Source: Arthrobacter sp. Leaf234 (GTDB taxonomy: Bacteria > Actinomycetota > Actinomycetes > Actinomycetales > Micrococcaceae). From it: a stretch of DNA of 51,681 bases. The position numbers and the translations under genes are program-made. Below are positions 35,974 through 48,466 of the stretch, piece after piece. How positions within the stretch are numbered: position 1 is the stretch's first letter; every line of letters starts with the position of its first letter. The notes beneath the pieces were generated by a model. It made no database searches, had not been told where the DNA came from, and was given only the letters and a program-made list of their open reading frames with translations. Where the stretch lies: contig NZ_LMLU01000012.1 of NCBI RefSeq assembly GCF_001422665.1, positions 1-51,681 of the forward strand, written 5' to 3'.

Positions 35974-37486
35974 ATCGCACCCCGTCCGCGTCCACCGCAG
36001 CGAGGAGAACCTCCCGAAGACCGGCCAGCTCGCCTGGAAGATCGCCGAGGTGGCCACCGACCCCGTCGAGGTCACCGACGACGTCGCGGACATGGTCATC
36101 AACCGCATCATCGACAACGCCTCCGTCGCCATCGCCTCCCTGAACCGGGCGCCGGTCGTCGCCGCGCGTGCGCAGGCCCTCAGTCATCCCGTGTCCGCCC
36201 ACGGCAGCGGCGCAGCCGTCTTCGGCGTCACGGAGCCCGTGTCCGCGGAGTGGGCCGCCTGGGCCAACGGGGTGGCCGTGCGTGAACTCGACTACCACGA
36301 CACCTTCCTCGCCGCCGACTACTCCCACCCCGGGGACAACATCCCGCCGATCCTCGCCACGGCGCAGCACACCGGCGCCTCGGGCCGGGACCTGCTCCGG
36401 GCGATCACCACGGGCTACGAGATCCAGGTGGACCTCGTGAAGGCGATCTGCCTGCACGAGCACAAGATCGACCACGTGGCACACCTCGGCCCTTCTGCTG
36501 CAGCAGGCATCGGCACCCTGCTCGGCCTCGAGGCCGACGTGATCTTCCACGCCGTCGGCCAGGCCCTGCACACGACGACAGCCACCCGCCAGTCCCGCAA
36601 GGGCGAGATCTCCACCTGGAAGGCGCACGCACCGGCCTTCGCCGGCAAGATGGCCGTCGAGTCGGTCGACCGGGCGATGCGCGGACAGACCTCCCCCACA
36701 CCCATCTACGAGGGCGAGGACGGCGTGATCGCCTGGCTCCTCGACGGGCCGACCGCCGCCTACGAGGTGCCGCTCCCCACCCGGGGCGAGGCGAAGCGGG
36801 CCATCCTCGACACCTACACCAAGGAGCACTCGGCGGAGTACCAGGCGCAGGCCTGGATCGACCTCGCACGGCGCCTCCACGGTACCCACCCCGAGGTGGC
36901 CGACCAGGACAACGTCGCGGCCGTCGTCATCCACACCTCCCACCACACGCACTACGTCATCGGGTCCGGTGCCAACGACCCGCAGAAGTACGAGCCCACC
37001 GCCTCGCGTGAGACTCTCGACCACTCCATCCCCTACATCTTCACCGTGGCGCTGCAGGACGGCCGCTGGCACCACGAGGACTCCTACGCGCCCGAACGCG
37101 CCGCCCGCCCCGACACAGTGGCCCTCTGGCACAAGGTCACCACGGTCGAGGACCCGGAGTGGACGCGGCGCTACCACTCGCTCGACATCGCCGAGAAAGC
37201 CTTCGGCGGCCGCGTCGAGATCACCCTGACCGACGGGACGGTCATCACGGACGAGATCGCCGTCGCCGATGCGCATCCCCTCGGCGCCCGCCCCTTCGCC
37301 CGTGCCGACTACATCGCGAAGCTGCGCATGCTCGCCGCGGGCATCGTCGAGGACGCGGAACTCGAGCGCTTCCTCGCGGCCGTCGAGCAGCTCCCGGACC
37401 TGCCCGCAGGATCGCTCGGGCAACTCAACGTCGTCGCCCGCCCAGGCCACCTCGATGCGGTCGCGATGCCGCAGGGACTCCTGTAG
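35966..37486 (+). CDS. prpD: 2-Methylcitrate dehydratase
   Basis: The 506-residue MmgE/PrpD-family enzyme dehydrates 2-methylcitrate to 2-methylaconitate. Conserved parts include [40 protein letters not shown] and [18 protein letters not shown]. Length is typical. ATG 35966 has GAAAGG upstream and overlaps the gntR stop (ATGGTTGA), implying coupled translation of regulator and enzyme. It is followed after 10 bases by prpB. Confidence 0.94.
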   Translation: MVESHPVRVHRSEENLPKTGQLAWKIAEVATDPVEVTDDVADMVINRIIDNASVAIASLNRAPVVAARAQALSHPVSAHGSGAAVFGVTEPVSAEWAAWANGVAVRELDYHDTFLAADYSHPGDNIPPILATAQHTGASGRDLLRAITTGYEIQVDLVKAICLHEHKIDHVAHLGPSAAAGIGTLLGLEADVIFHAVGQALHTTTATRQSRKGEISTWKAHAPAFAGKMAVESVDRAMRGQTSPTPIYEGEDGVIAWLLDGPTAAYEVPLPTRGEAKRAILDTYTKEHSAEYQAQAWIDLARRLHGTHPEVADQDNVAAVVIHTSHHTHYVIGSGANDPQKYEPTASRETLDHSIPYIFTVALQDGRWHHEDSYAPERAARPDTVALWHKVTTVEDPEWTRRYHSLDIAEKAFGGRVEITLTDGTVITDEIAVADAHPLGARPFARADYIAKLRMLAAGIVEDAELERFLAAVEQLPDLPAGSLGQLNVVARPGHLDAVAMPQGLL

Positions 37487-37496
37487 GAGGGCCGGG

Positions 37497-38453
37497 ATGC
37501 TGTATTCGAGCGTCACCGCCCCCCAGAAACGACGCGCCCTCCGCGACGGGCTGGCCTCGGGCCGCCTCCAGCAGTTCCCGGGTGCCTTCAATCCCCTCTC
37601 GGCCCGGCTGATCGAGGACAAGGGGTTCGACGGCGTCTACATCTCGGGCGCCGTGATCGCCGCCGATCTCGGGCTCCCCGACATCGGCCTGACCACGCTG
37701 ACCGAGGTGGCGCAGCGGGCCGGACAGATCGCCCGGATGACGGACCTGCCCTGCCTGGTCGACGCCGATACCGGCTTCGGCGAGCCCATGAACGTGGCCC
37801 GCAGCGTACAGGAACTCGAGAACGCGGGCCTGGCCGGTTGCCACATCGAGGACCAGTTCAACCCCAAGCGGTGCGGTCACCTCGACGGCAAGAACGTCGT
37901 CGACCTCGACACCGCGGTCAAGCGCATCCGGGCCGCCGCCGACGCACGCCGCGACCCCGACTTCCTCATCATGGCGCGGACCGACATCCGAGGCACGGAC
38001 AGCCTCAGGGCGGCACAGGACCGGTCCCGTGCACTGGTCGAGGCCGGCGCGGACGCGATCTTCCCGGAGGCGATGCGGACCCTGGACGAGTTCCGTGCCA
38101 TCCGGGATGCCGTGGACGTACCGATCCTCGCGAACATGACGGAGTTCGGGAAGAGCGATCTCTTCACGGCGGAGCAGCTCCAGGACGTCGGGGTGAGCAT
38201 GGTGATCTACCCGGTCACGCTCCTGCGCAGTGCGATGGGCGCCGCCGAGCGTACGCTGGACACGATCCGACTCCACGGCACCCAGCAACCCGCCGTGGAG
38301 GGGATGCAGACGCGCAGCCGGCTGTACGACCTCGTGGACTACGAGGGCTACAACCGGTTCGACTCGTCCATCTTCGACTTCGAGGTACCGGGCAGCAGAT
38401 CCGCCGCCCCGCCCGCACCCGCAGGATCTGATGCACAGGAGGAGCAATCGTGA
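37497..38453 (+). CDS. prpB: 2-Methylisocitrate lyase
   Basis: The 318-residue enzyme splits 2-methylisocitrate into pyruvate and succinate. It belongs to the isocitrate-lyase/PEP-mutase superfamily. The nucleophile loop is FNPKRCGH (Cys in KRCGH), and metal ligands lie in VDADTGFGEP and IEDQ. AGGAGG (37484-37489) starts at the prpD stop codon. Products feed pyruvate carboxylase and the TCA cycle, linking the cluster with pyc and dctA. The last 30 residues are Ala/Pro-rich. Confidence 0.95.
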   Translation: MLYSSVTAPQKRRALRDGLASGRLQQFPGAFNPLSARLIEDKGFDGVYISGAVIAADLGLPDIGLTTLTEVAQRAGQIARMTDLPCLVDADTGFGEPMNVARSVQELENAGLAGCHIEDQFNPKRCGHLDGKNVVDLDTAVKRIRAAADARRDPDFLIMARTDIRGTDSLRAAQDRSRALVEAGADAIFPEAMRTLDEFRAIRDAVDVPILANMTEFGKSDLFTAEQLQDVGVSMVIYPVTLLRSAMGAAERTLDTIRLHGTQQPAVEGMQTRSRLYDLVDYEGYNRFDSSIFDFEVPGSRSAAPPAPAGSDAQEEQS

Positions 38454-39589
38454 CAGAACCAGAGATCCACAAGGGCCTTGCCGGAGTGGTCGTCGACCAC
38501 ACCGCGATCTCGAAGGTGAATCCCGAATCCAACTCCCTGCTCTACCGGGGCTACCCCGTCCAGGAGCTGGCCGGCCACCGGGACATGGAGGACGTGGCCT
38601 ATCTCCTCTGGAACGGCGAGCTGCCGGACGCCGCGCAACGGCAGGAGTTCGACGCCTTCGAGCGTGCCCACCGCGCCCTGCCCGAGCAGGTCATCGCCGC
38701 CATCGACCTGCTCCCTGCGACCGCGCACCCGATGGACGTGGCACGCACCGCCGTGTCCGTCATGGGGGCGAGCCACCCCCTGGCCGGCGACAACTCGGTC
38801 GACGCGAACATGGAGAAGGCCGCCACGCTGTTCGCGGCCTTCCCCGCCGTCGTCGCCTATGACCAGCGGCGCCGGCGCGGACAGGCGCTCGTGGAGCCGC
38901 GCGACGACCTCGGCTACTCGGCGAACTTCCTCTGGATGACGTTAGGGGAGGAGGCACCCGTGGAGGTGGTCCACGCCTTCGACGTCTCGATGGTGCTCTA
39001 CGCCGAACACTCCTTCAATGCCTCGACCTTCACCGCGCGGGTCATCACGTCCACCCTCGCGGACCTGCACTCCGCGGTCACCGGGGCGATCGGCGCCCTG
39101 AAGGGAGCCCTGCACGGCGGAGCCAACGAGGCCGTCATGCACACCTTCGAGGAGATCGGCATCCGCGAGGACGAGAGCGCCGAGGACGCCGCCGTCCGGG
39201 CCAAGGCATGGATGGAGGACGCCCTCGCATCGAAGAAGAAGGTGATGGGCTTCGGGCACCGCGTCTACAAGAGCGGCGATTCCCGCGTGCCGACCATGAA
39301 GTCCGCCCTCGACGCGATGATCGAGTACTACGGACGCAGCGAGATCCTCGGCCTCTACTCGGGGCTGGAGACGGCGATGGACGAAGCCAAGGGCATCAAG
39401 CCGAACCTCGACTACCCGGCCGGGCCCACCTACCACCTCATGGGTTTCGACACGGAGATGTTCACCCCGCTCTTCATCGCGGCCCGCATCACCGGCTGGA
39501 CGGCACACGTCATGGAGCAGGTGGCCTCGAACTCGCTCATCCGGCCGCTCAGCCTGTACAACGGTCCCGAGGAGCGGCACGTCGGCTGA
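38450..39589 (+). CDS. prpC: 2-Methylcitrate synthase
   Basis: The 379-residue citrate-synthase family enzyme condenses propionyl-CoA with oxaloacetate. Active-site segments are LKGALHGGANEAVM, MGFGHRVYK (catalytic His) and the later PNLDYPAGPTYH with the conserved Asp. The short length and the operon place it as PrpC rather than the housekeeping citrate synthase. GTG 38450 overlaps the prpB stop (GTGA) and has AGGAGG upstream. It ends the operon and is followed by a hairpin. Confidence 0.94.
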   Translation: MTEPEIHKGLAGVVVDHTAISKVNPESNSLLYRGYPVQELAGHRDMEDVAYLLWNGELPDAAQRQEFDAFERAHRALPEQVIAAIDLLPATAHPMDVARTAVSVMGASHPLAGDNSVDANMEKAATLFAAFPAVVAYDQRRRRGQALVEPRDDLGYSANFLWMTLGEEAPVEVVHAFDVSMVLYAEHSFNASTFTARVITSTLADLHSAVTGAIGALKGALHGGANEAVMHTFEEIGIREDESAEDAAVRAKAWMEDALASKKKVMGFGHRVYKSGDSRVPTMKSALDAMIEYYGRSEILGLYSGLETAMDEAKGIKPNLDYPAGPTYHLMGFDTEMFTPLFIAARITGWTAHVMEQVASNSLIRPLSLYNGPEERHVG

Positions 39590-39605
39590 CCCCGGGGGCC
39601 GTCGC

Positions 39606-39634
39606 CGGGCTGGCGCCGGGCCGGCGCCCGCCCG
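39606..39634 (+). terminator. Terminator after prpC
   Basis: CGGGC-T-GGCGCC pairs with GGCGCC-C-GCCCG across a five-base loop with a single mismatch. It lies 17 bases after the prpC stop. A CGCC-rich run follows. Confidence 0.55.
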
Positions 39635-39704
39635 CCCGCCCGCCAGGCTCGGCAGGCGCGGGGTCGCGCCGGCGGAGGGTCCGGCCGGGCGCTCGACACC
39701 CGCT

Positions 39705-39749
39705 GAGGGTAGCGTCAGCCGACCCGTCGCCGTGGAGGGTCGCGTCAGC
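39705..39749. repeat. Imperfect 15-bp direct repeat
   Basis: GAGGGTAGCGTCAGC (39705-39719) and GAGGGTCGCGTCAGC (39735-39749) differ at one base and are offset by 30 bases. The second copy overlaps the stop codon of the NUDIX gene. Confidence 0.6.
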
Positions 39750-40353
39750 TGATCGTCGCCCGCGCGACCCCATCGTTGTCCGCCGCCATCTCGATGTGCG
39801 CCTCGACGCGGGTTCCGGCCAGGAGCTCCGGGAGCCAATGGGGCGCGTCCTTCCACATGGCGGCCCAGGGGATCGCGTCGACCGGATACCAGCGCGGCTC
39901 GATCTCCTCGCACGGGACGGGCACGCTGTGTCCGGCCTCGGCCGTGAAGAGTGCGGACTGCATGTTCCAGTCCGGCCGGGCAGGGAAGGACCAGCTGATC
40001 CGGCCCGCATACCGCAGATCCAACGGCCGCAGGGCGATCCCGCTCTCCTCCTCGACCTCGCGGACCGCGGCGTCGAGGTCGGACTCGTCGCCGTCGACCT
40101 TGCCGCCGAGCGCCACGATCCTCCCCGTCCCGAAACCGGTCCGCTTGAGGCCGAGCAGCACCTCCCGACCCGTGGACGACGGGCGGAACAGGAAGCACAG
40201 GACGACGCGCCTGTAGGCTGCGCCGTCGATCGTCGACCACTCGCGGGACACTCCGGACGCGGTGGGGCCCGGCAGCCTCCCGTCAGGCATCACAGCGCCG
40301 GACGAGGGCACGCCGGCCGCCGGATCGCCGTCCGGGACGTCGACGTCAGGCAC
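39745..40353 (-). CDS. MTH1-like NUDIX hydrolase (probable 8-oxo-dGTP diphosphatase)
   Basis: The 202-residue protein has a perfect NUDIX box, GKVDGDE then REVEEESG (about residues 83-105), preceded by [16 protein letters not shown], which resembles the MTH1 substrate region. About 48 disordered residues precede the fold. GTG 40353 overlaps the xerD stop by eight bases; an internal ATG at 40290 is an alternative start. It is the last gene of the long minus-strand operon. The likely job is removal of oxidised nucleotides, but other NUDIX substrates are possible. Confidence 0.85.
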   Translation of the reverse strand: MPDVDVPDGDPAAGVPSSGAVMPDGRLPGPTASGVSREWSTIDGAAYRRVVLCFLFRPSSTGREVLLGLKRTGFGTGRIVALGGKVDGDESDLDAAVREVEEESGIALRPLDLRYAGRISWSFPARPDWNMQSALFTAEAGHSVPVPCEEIEPRWYPVDAIPWAAMWKDAPHWLPELLAGTRVEAHIEMAADNDGVARATIS

Positions 40354-41308
40354 GGGCCCTCGGGTGCGCCGCGGCGTACACCTCGCGCAGCGTATCGGCC
40401 GTGACCAGGGTGTACACCTGCGTGGTGGTGACGGAGGCGTGACCGAGCAGCTCCTGCACCACCCGGACGTCCGCGCCCCCCTCGAGCAGATGCGTCGCGA
40501 ACGAGTGGCGCAGTGTGTGCGGGGAGACGTCGCGGGTCACACCCGCGCGTTCGGTGGCCGCCTTCAGGATGCTCCAGGCGCTCTGGCGGCTCAGGCGCCC
40601 CCCGCGCATGTTGAGGAAGAGGGCAGGACTTCCCGTGCCCTTCGAGGCGAGCAGGGGCCTGCCGCGGACGAGGTAGCCGTCCACCGCGCGAGCCGCGTAG
40701 GACCCGACCGGGACCAGTCGTTCCTTCGAGCCCTTGCCGGTCAGTCGGACGACGGCCGGGAGGTCCTGCGCGTCGCTGACGGAGACATCGTCGACGTCCA
40801 GCCCCACGGCCTCGCTGATCCGGGCTCCGGTGGAATACAGGAACTCCAGCAGCGCCCGGTCCCGCTGACCGGTGGAGGTCGAGGTGTCCACGGACTCGAG
40901 GATCCTGACGACCTCCGCCACCGGGATGGCTTTCGGGAGCCGCTGCCCCGCCATCGGCGGGTGGACGTCCCGGGCCGGATCTCCCTCGGTGATACCCTCG
41001 AGCGCCCAGAACCTGTGCAACCCGCGGACGGCGACGATCGTCCGTGCCGCCGACCGTGGACTGAGTGCCGCGAAGCCGTCGTCGCCCGAGACGACAGCCT
41101 GGGCGAAGGCCGAGACGTCGTGCCGCGTCACGGCGGTCGCATCACCGACGTCCCTGGTCCGGAGGAACGCGGCATAGCGGCGGAGGTCCCGGCGATACGC
41201 CGCGAGCGTGTTGACGGACAGACCCCGCTCCACGGACATGTGCTGCAGGTAGTCCCGGAGCAGCGTCGACAGCGGCCCGTCCTCGTCGACAGGTGCCTGG
41301 TCCGCCAT
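40346..41308 (-). CDS. xerD: Tyrosine recombinase XerD
   Basis: The 320-residue site-specific recombinase resolves chromosome dimers with XerC at dif. The N-terminal SAM-like domain starts near residue 14, with [20 protein letters not shown]. The catalytic set is intact: Arg in [10 protein letters not shown], Lys in [26 protein letters not shown] with His and Arg, [14 protein letters not shown] with His and the nucleophile Tyr. ATG 41308 lies five bases after the NUDIX gene upstream; the extended frame to 41509 is antisense noise. The operon position identifies it as the housekeeping XerD, not a phage integrase. Confidence 0.94.
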   Translation of the reverse strand: MADQAPVDEDGPLSTLLRDYLQHMSVERGLSVNTLAAYRRDLRRYAAFLRTRDVGDATAVTRHDVSAFAQAVVSGDDGFAALSPRSAARTIVAVRGLHRFWALEGITEGDPARDVHPPMAGQRLPKAIPVAEVVRILESVDTSTSTGQRDRALLEFLYSTGARISEAVGLDVDDVSVSDAQDLPAVVRLTGKGSKERLVPVGSYAARAVDGYLVRGRPLLASKGTGSPALFLNMRGGRLSRQSAWSILKAATERAGVTRDVSPHTLRHSFATHLLEGGADVRVVQELLGHASVTTTQVYTLVTADTLREVYAAAHPRARA

Positions 41309-41313
41309 GGTGG

Positions 41314-42000
41314 TCAGATCTCGAGCACGGCGCCGCGCGGCCACGTGGAGTGCTGGCTCGGGTGTTCCGGCCACGGCGTCATGGCCGGGCGCAGATCGAT
41401 GAACCCGTTCTCCCGTGCCACGCGGGCCGCGAGAACTGCCGCGACGGCGGACGGACTGTGGATCCGACCCTCGAGGGCTGCGCTGACGGCGTCGTCGAGA
41501 TCCATCCACCGGAGTTCGATCTCCGCCTCCTCGTGCGTGCGCGTGTGACGATCGGCCTCGGGCACGTCACCGATCCCGCGGGCCAGGTAGATGCGCAGCG
41601 CCTCGGAGGACGAGCCCGGGGACAGGAAGAGGTCCACCAGGACGTGCCACTGGCGGGCGGTGAGGTCCGCCTCCTCGGCGAGTTCACGCGCCGCCGCGTC
41701 CACGAAGTCCTCGCCCTCCTCGTCGAGCAGGCCGGCCGGGATCTCCCAGAGCGCCATGCGCACCGGGTGCCGGTACTGACGGATCAGCAGCACCTGGCCG
41801 TCGTCGTTCAGGACCAGGACGGCGACGGCCCCGGGGTGGCGGATGAAGTCGCGTGTGATCGCCTCGCCATCCGCCGTGAGGCTGAACTGCTCGCTGACGA
41901 CGTCCCACACACGCCCTTCGTAGACCGTCGACGCGTCGATCAGCCGGCGGGGGCTCTGCTCGTCGCTGAAGGTCTCACGGTCGTCCCCGGACACCCGCAC
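41314..42000 (-). CDS. ADP-ribose-type NUDIX hydrolase
   Basis: The 228-residue protein is similar to ADP-ribose pyrophosphatases (Rv1700 in M. tuberculosis occupies the same place between pyrG and xerD). The NUDIX segment [24 protein letters not shown] deviates slightly from the consensus: one extra residue before the first Glu and Asp instead of the final Gly. Upstream, [19 protein letters not shown] is typical of the subfamily. GTG 42000 lies two bases after the pyrG stop. Substrate preference is inferred. Confidence 0.9.
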   Translation of the reverse strand: MRVSGDDRETFSDEQSPRRLIDASTVYEGRVWDVVSEQFSLTADGEAITRDFIRHPGAVAVLVLNDDGQVLLIRQYRHPVRMALWEIPAGLLDEEGEDFVDAAARELAEEADLTARQWHVLVDLFLSPGSSSEALRIYLARGIGDVPEADRHTRTHEEAEIELRWMDLDDAVSAALEGRIHSPSAVAAVLAARVARENGFIDLRPAMTPWPEHPSQHSTWPRGAVLEI

Positions 42001-42002
42001 GG

Positions 42003-45423
<3,421 letters not shown>

Positions 45424-45427
<4 letters not shown>

Positions 45428-46350
45428 GGCGTCCCGCCGTCCTGATGCCTGATCGGGCCGCGCCAGCCCTGGATGGGGAGCTCGAACTTGCGCACGAGCC
45501 GCTCCGAGAAGGGTGTGTGCCGTGTTCGGGCGAGCCGTACGGGATGCTCGGAGCGCCGGACCTCGACCCGGGCGCCGGGCGGCAGGTCGATGCTCCGCCG
45601 CCCGTCGCACCAGAGGATGCCGGTGGCGTCGGTGCGGGCGAGCAGTTCGACGGCGAGCACCGAGGTGGGAGCGACGACGAGCGGCTTGGCGAACAGGGCG
45701 TGCGCGCTGATGGGTACCATCAGGAGCGCCTCGACCTCCGGCCACACGATCGGTCCGCTCGCGGAGAACGCGTAGGCCGTGGAGCCCGTGGGCGTGGCAA
45801 GGACGACGCCGTCGCAGCCGAAGGAGCTGACCGGGCGCCCGTCGACCTCCATGACGACCTCGATCATGCGTTCGCGGTTCGCCTTCTCCACGGCGGCCTC
45901 GTTCAACGCCCAGTTCGTGCCGAGCAGGGTGTCCCCGTGCCAGACCAGCACCTCGATGGTGGTGCGCTCCTCGACCGTGTAGCTGCGTTCGGCGACCCAG
46001 CGGACGGTCTCCTCGAGGTCGGCACGCTCGCTCTCGGCGAGGAAGCCGACGTGCCCGAGATTGACCCCGAGCAGGGGTATGTCGGCTTCGCGGACGAGCT
46101 CCGCCGCGCGCAGGATGGTGCCGTCCCCGCCGAGGACCATCACGAGCTCGACGTCGCCGAAGGCCACGTCGTCACCGAGCACTTGGGCGGGCGCAGCGAG
46201 CTCGCCGTACTCGCGCTGGATGTCGGCGAGTTCCTCGGGACGCATGACCGGCTGCAGGCCCAGGTTGTGGAGGCGTGTGCACGCCTCCTGCGCCGCGATC
46301 ATCGCGTTCCTGCGGCCGGTATGCGCGAGCACCAGGATTCGTCTACTCAT
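45424..46350 (-). CDS. nadK: NAD kinase
   Basis: The 308-residue enzyme phosphorylates NAD to NADP. The GGDGTILRAAE motif near residue 74 contains the catalytic Asp. LGHVGFLAE, the NE motif in LNEAAVEK and DGVVLATPTGSTAYAFSASGP are the other family signatures. It overlaps tlyA by eight bases upstream and recN by four downstream. The tlyA-nadK-recN order is the conserved actinobacterial one. Confidence 0.96.
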
Positions 46351-47194
46351 CGAGCTCCGTCTGATCGGTGGAACGGTCGGGTGGTCCGAACAGATCGCCG
46401 CCGGGGAGGGCCTGTTCGGTCAGCCGGTCCAGTTCCCCCTCGATCCTAGGCATCAAACCCTCGTGGGGCACCTTTGTCCACACGAAGTACTCCAGGTTGC
46501 CGTCCTGCCCGGGCAGACGGCTCAGCGCCACCCCGCCCACGTCGAGCCCGCACCCGAGCGCGCTGCGGAGCACTCCGGCCACCGCGCGACGGCGGGCGGC
46601 GGGCTCCGTCACCACCCCGAGCCGGTTCAGCCCCCCGCGGCCCACCTCGAACTGCGGTTTGACCATGAGCAGCAGGTCTCCGCCTGTCTCCGTGGCACCC
46701 GCGAGGGCCGCCATGACCAGGCGCAGGGAGATGAAGGACAGGTCGGCGACCGTGAGCTGTACCGGGCCACCGATGTCACCGGGAAGCAGGTGACGCACAT
46801 TCATGCCCTCGAACACCTGGACGCGCGGGTCGTCGCGCAGATGCTGCACGAGCTGGCCGTGTCCGACGTCGACCGCCGCCACCTCGCGTGCCTCGCGCCT
46901 CAGGAGGACGTCGGTGAATCCTCCTGTCGAGGCCCCCGCGTCGAGGCAGCGCCGACCCTCGACCAGCACGTCCGGGAAGGCCCGCAGGGCGCCGTCGAGC
47001 TTCGTCCCCGCCCGACTGACGAAGTCGTCGCCGTCGCCCTGGACGAGCAGGACGTCCGCCGGACCGGTGGAGACGGAGGACTTGGCCGCGAGGGCGCCGT
47101 TCCGCGTGATCCGTCCGGCGGCGATGAGTTGCGCTGCATGGGACCGCGAGCGGGCGAGACCGCGGACCACGAGTTCCTGGTCAAGGCGCGCCAT
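46343..47194 (-). CDS. tlyA: rRNA 2'-O-methyltransferase TlyA
   Basis: The 283-residue protein methylates 16S and 23S rRNA cytidines in mycobacteria (loss gives capreomycin resistance). An S4 domain (residues 1-60, LDQELVVRGLARSRSHAAQ) precedes an FtsJ-like fold with the SAM motif LDAGASTGGFTDVLLRR and ADLSFISLRLVMAAL. The catalytic Lys in SRAGTKL and a Lys in VKPQFEVGR are present. ATG 47194 follows CGGAG and lies inside the 3' end of the small upstream gene. Confidence 0.94.
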   Translation of the reverse strand: MARLDQELVVRGLARSRSHAAQLIAAGRITRNGALAAKSSVSTGPADVLLVQGDGDDFVSRAGTKLDGALRAFPDVLVEGRRCLDAGASTGGFTDVLLRREAREVAAVDVGHGQLVQHLRDDPRVQVFEGMNVRHLLPGDIGGPVQLTVADLSFISLRLVMAALAGATETGGDLLLMVKPQFEVGRGGLNRLGVVTEPAARRRAVAGVLRSALGCGLDVGGVALSRLPGQDGNLEYFVWTKVPHEGLMPRIEGELDRLTEQALPGGDLFGPPDRSTDQTELDE

Positions 47195-47438
47195 GGACTC
47201 CGCCCGGGCGGAGGGCCTGCTCGGGCGCGAGGACGCCGCCAAGCCGATCGTGGACCTCGAGGAGGACGGCGGCATGATCGTCGACGGGCAGTTCTGCCAA
47301 CCGGTCGAGGGAGCCCAGTACGTCGTCGACCAGCAGATCCCCCGTCGACGACGTGCTGGAGCCGGTCTCCGCCTGCGCGTCGGCGCCGTCATGGTGCACG
47401 GGCTCCTCCTGTTCTGCTCCCACTCGTCCTTCATCCAT
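47181..47438 (-). CDS. Small acidic conserved hypothetical protein
   Basis: The 85-residue protein is not assigned to a functional family. The first 30 residues are hydrophilic (Glu, Asp, His, Ser). The remainder is a predicted helical segment, LLVDDVLGSLDRLAELPVDD then AAVLLEVHDRLGGVL, that could form a helical hairpin. It overlaps tlyA by 14 bases and follows the HAD gene by 38 bases. ATG 47438 has AGGA upstream. Small genes of this type often sit between the HAD gene and tlyA in actinobacteria, supporting that it is real, but no role is known. Confidence 0.7.
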   Translation of the reverse strand: MDEGRVGAEQEEPVHHDGADAQAETGSSTSSTGDLLVDDVLGSLDRLAELPVDDHAAVLLEVHDRLGGVLAPEQALRPGGVHGAP

Positions 47439-47476
47439 CTGTCCTGCAGCGGTCCGCCGGCGAACCGTCCCCCACC

Positions 47477-48466
47477 CTAGCGGGCAGCGACGACATCGAC
47501 CGCCGGAGGCTGCTCGGGGTCGTGAGCCGGGTGGGCGGCCCACCAGGCTGCGCACGCGGCACGCCAGCTGTCGACGTCGTCCTCGCTGCCACTGATGCTG
47601 ACCGAACCGCCGACCACGCGAGCCGTGGACCTCCCGCACGAGTAGATGTCCCCGTCCTGCGCGACCGCGGGATACTCCTCGTACAGGTCGGCGAGCGAGG
47701 CGATGAGGTACGTGGGGCGCTCCTCCACCGTCGCACCGAGCGCCGTCCGCACGGTGTCGACGCCGGTCAGGACGAGCGCCGTGGCCATGCCGGCACGGTT
47801 CCCACCGAGGATGTCGGTGTCGAGGCGGTCACCGACCACGAGGGCACGATCGACCCCCGAATGCCGGGCGGCCGTCTCGAAAAGGGCGGCGCCCGGCTTT
47901 CCTGCGACGAGCGGCTGCTTGCCGGTCGCCGCGGCGACGGCGGCGACGAGCGTGCCGTTGCCGGGCGCGATCCCCCGCTCCTGCGGGATCGACATATCGG
48001 TGTTCGTCGCCACCCAGGTGGCACCCGCGGTCACCGCGTACGCTGCTTCGGCGAGGTCCTTCCAGCCGAGGGTCGGGGAGAATCCCTGGATGACGGCGGC
48101 CGGCCCGTCGTCGGCGGAGCCGACGACGGAGAGCCCCTGCGCCCGCACGGCGTCCGCGAGCGTCTGACTGCCGACGACGAGCACAGCCGACCCCGGCGGG
48201 ACCTGCGCGGCGAGAAGCTCGGCGCCGGCCTGTGCCGAGCCGAAGACCTGCTCCGCGGTTGCGGGTGCACCGATCTCGCGCAGGTGCTGGGCAACCTGCG
48301 CGGAGGACCGGGAGGCGTTGTTGGTGACATAGGCGAGGCTCTTGCCCTCCCCCGCGAGCCGATCCAGCGCTTCGATGGCCCCGGGAATGGCGTTGGGCCC
48401 CGCATAGACGACGCCGTCGAGATCGGACAGCACCCCGTCGAAACCATCGATCAACCGCTCACTCAT
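47477..48466 (-). CDS. HAD-superfamily phosphatase (subfamily IIA, NagD-like)
   Basis: The 329-residue protein has the HAD nucleophile motif DLDGVVYAG near residue 16, the second motif VTNNAS, the Lys motif VAGKPGAALF, and the last acidic motif VGDRLDTDILGGNRAG. The C2-type cap fits the NagD/phosphoglycolate class. About 40 residues at the C-terminus are extra. The true substrate cannot be told. ATG 48466 overlaps the stop of the large upstream gene by eight bases. The gene precedes tlyA in related genomes. Confidence 0.88.
   Translation of the reverse strand: MSERLIDGFDGVLSDLDGVVYAGPNAIPGAIEALDRLAGEGKSLAYVTNNASRSSAQVAQHLREIGAPATAEQVFGSAQAGAELLAAQVPPGSAVLVVGSQTLADAVRAQGLSVVGSADDGPAAVIQGFSPTLGWKDLAEAAYAVTAGATWVATNTDMSIPQERGIAPGNGTLVAAVAAATGKQPLVAGKPGAALFETAARHSGVDRALVVGDRLDTDILGGNRAGMATALVLTGVDTVRTALGATVEERPTYLIASLADLYEEYPAVAQDGDIYSCGRSTARVVGGSVSISGSEDDVDSWRAACAAWWAAHPAHDPEQPPAVDVVAAR

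Noticed and set aside
39626..39645. CGCC-rich run after prpC as a functional repeat
   Set aside because: It is a short run of simple sequence next to a terminator, as expected in high-GC DNA.
40346..41308. Phage or island integrase
   Set aside because: The recombinase sits in a conserved housekeeping operon and matches XerD. No attachment-site repeats or phage genes were seen.
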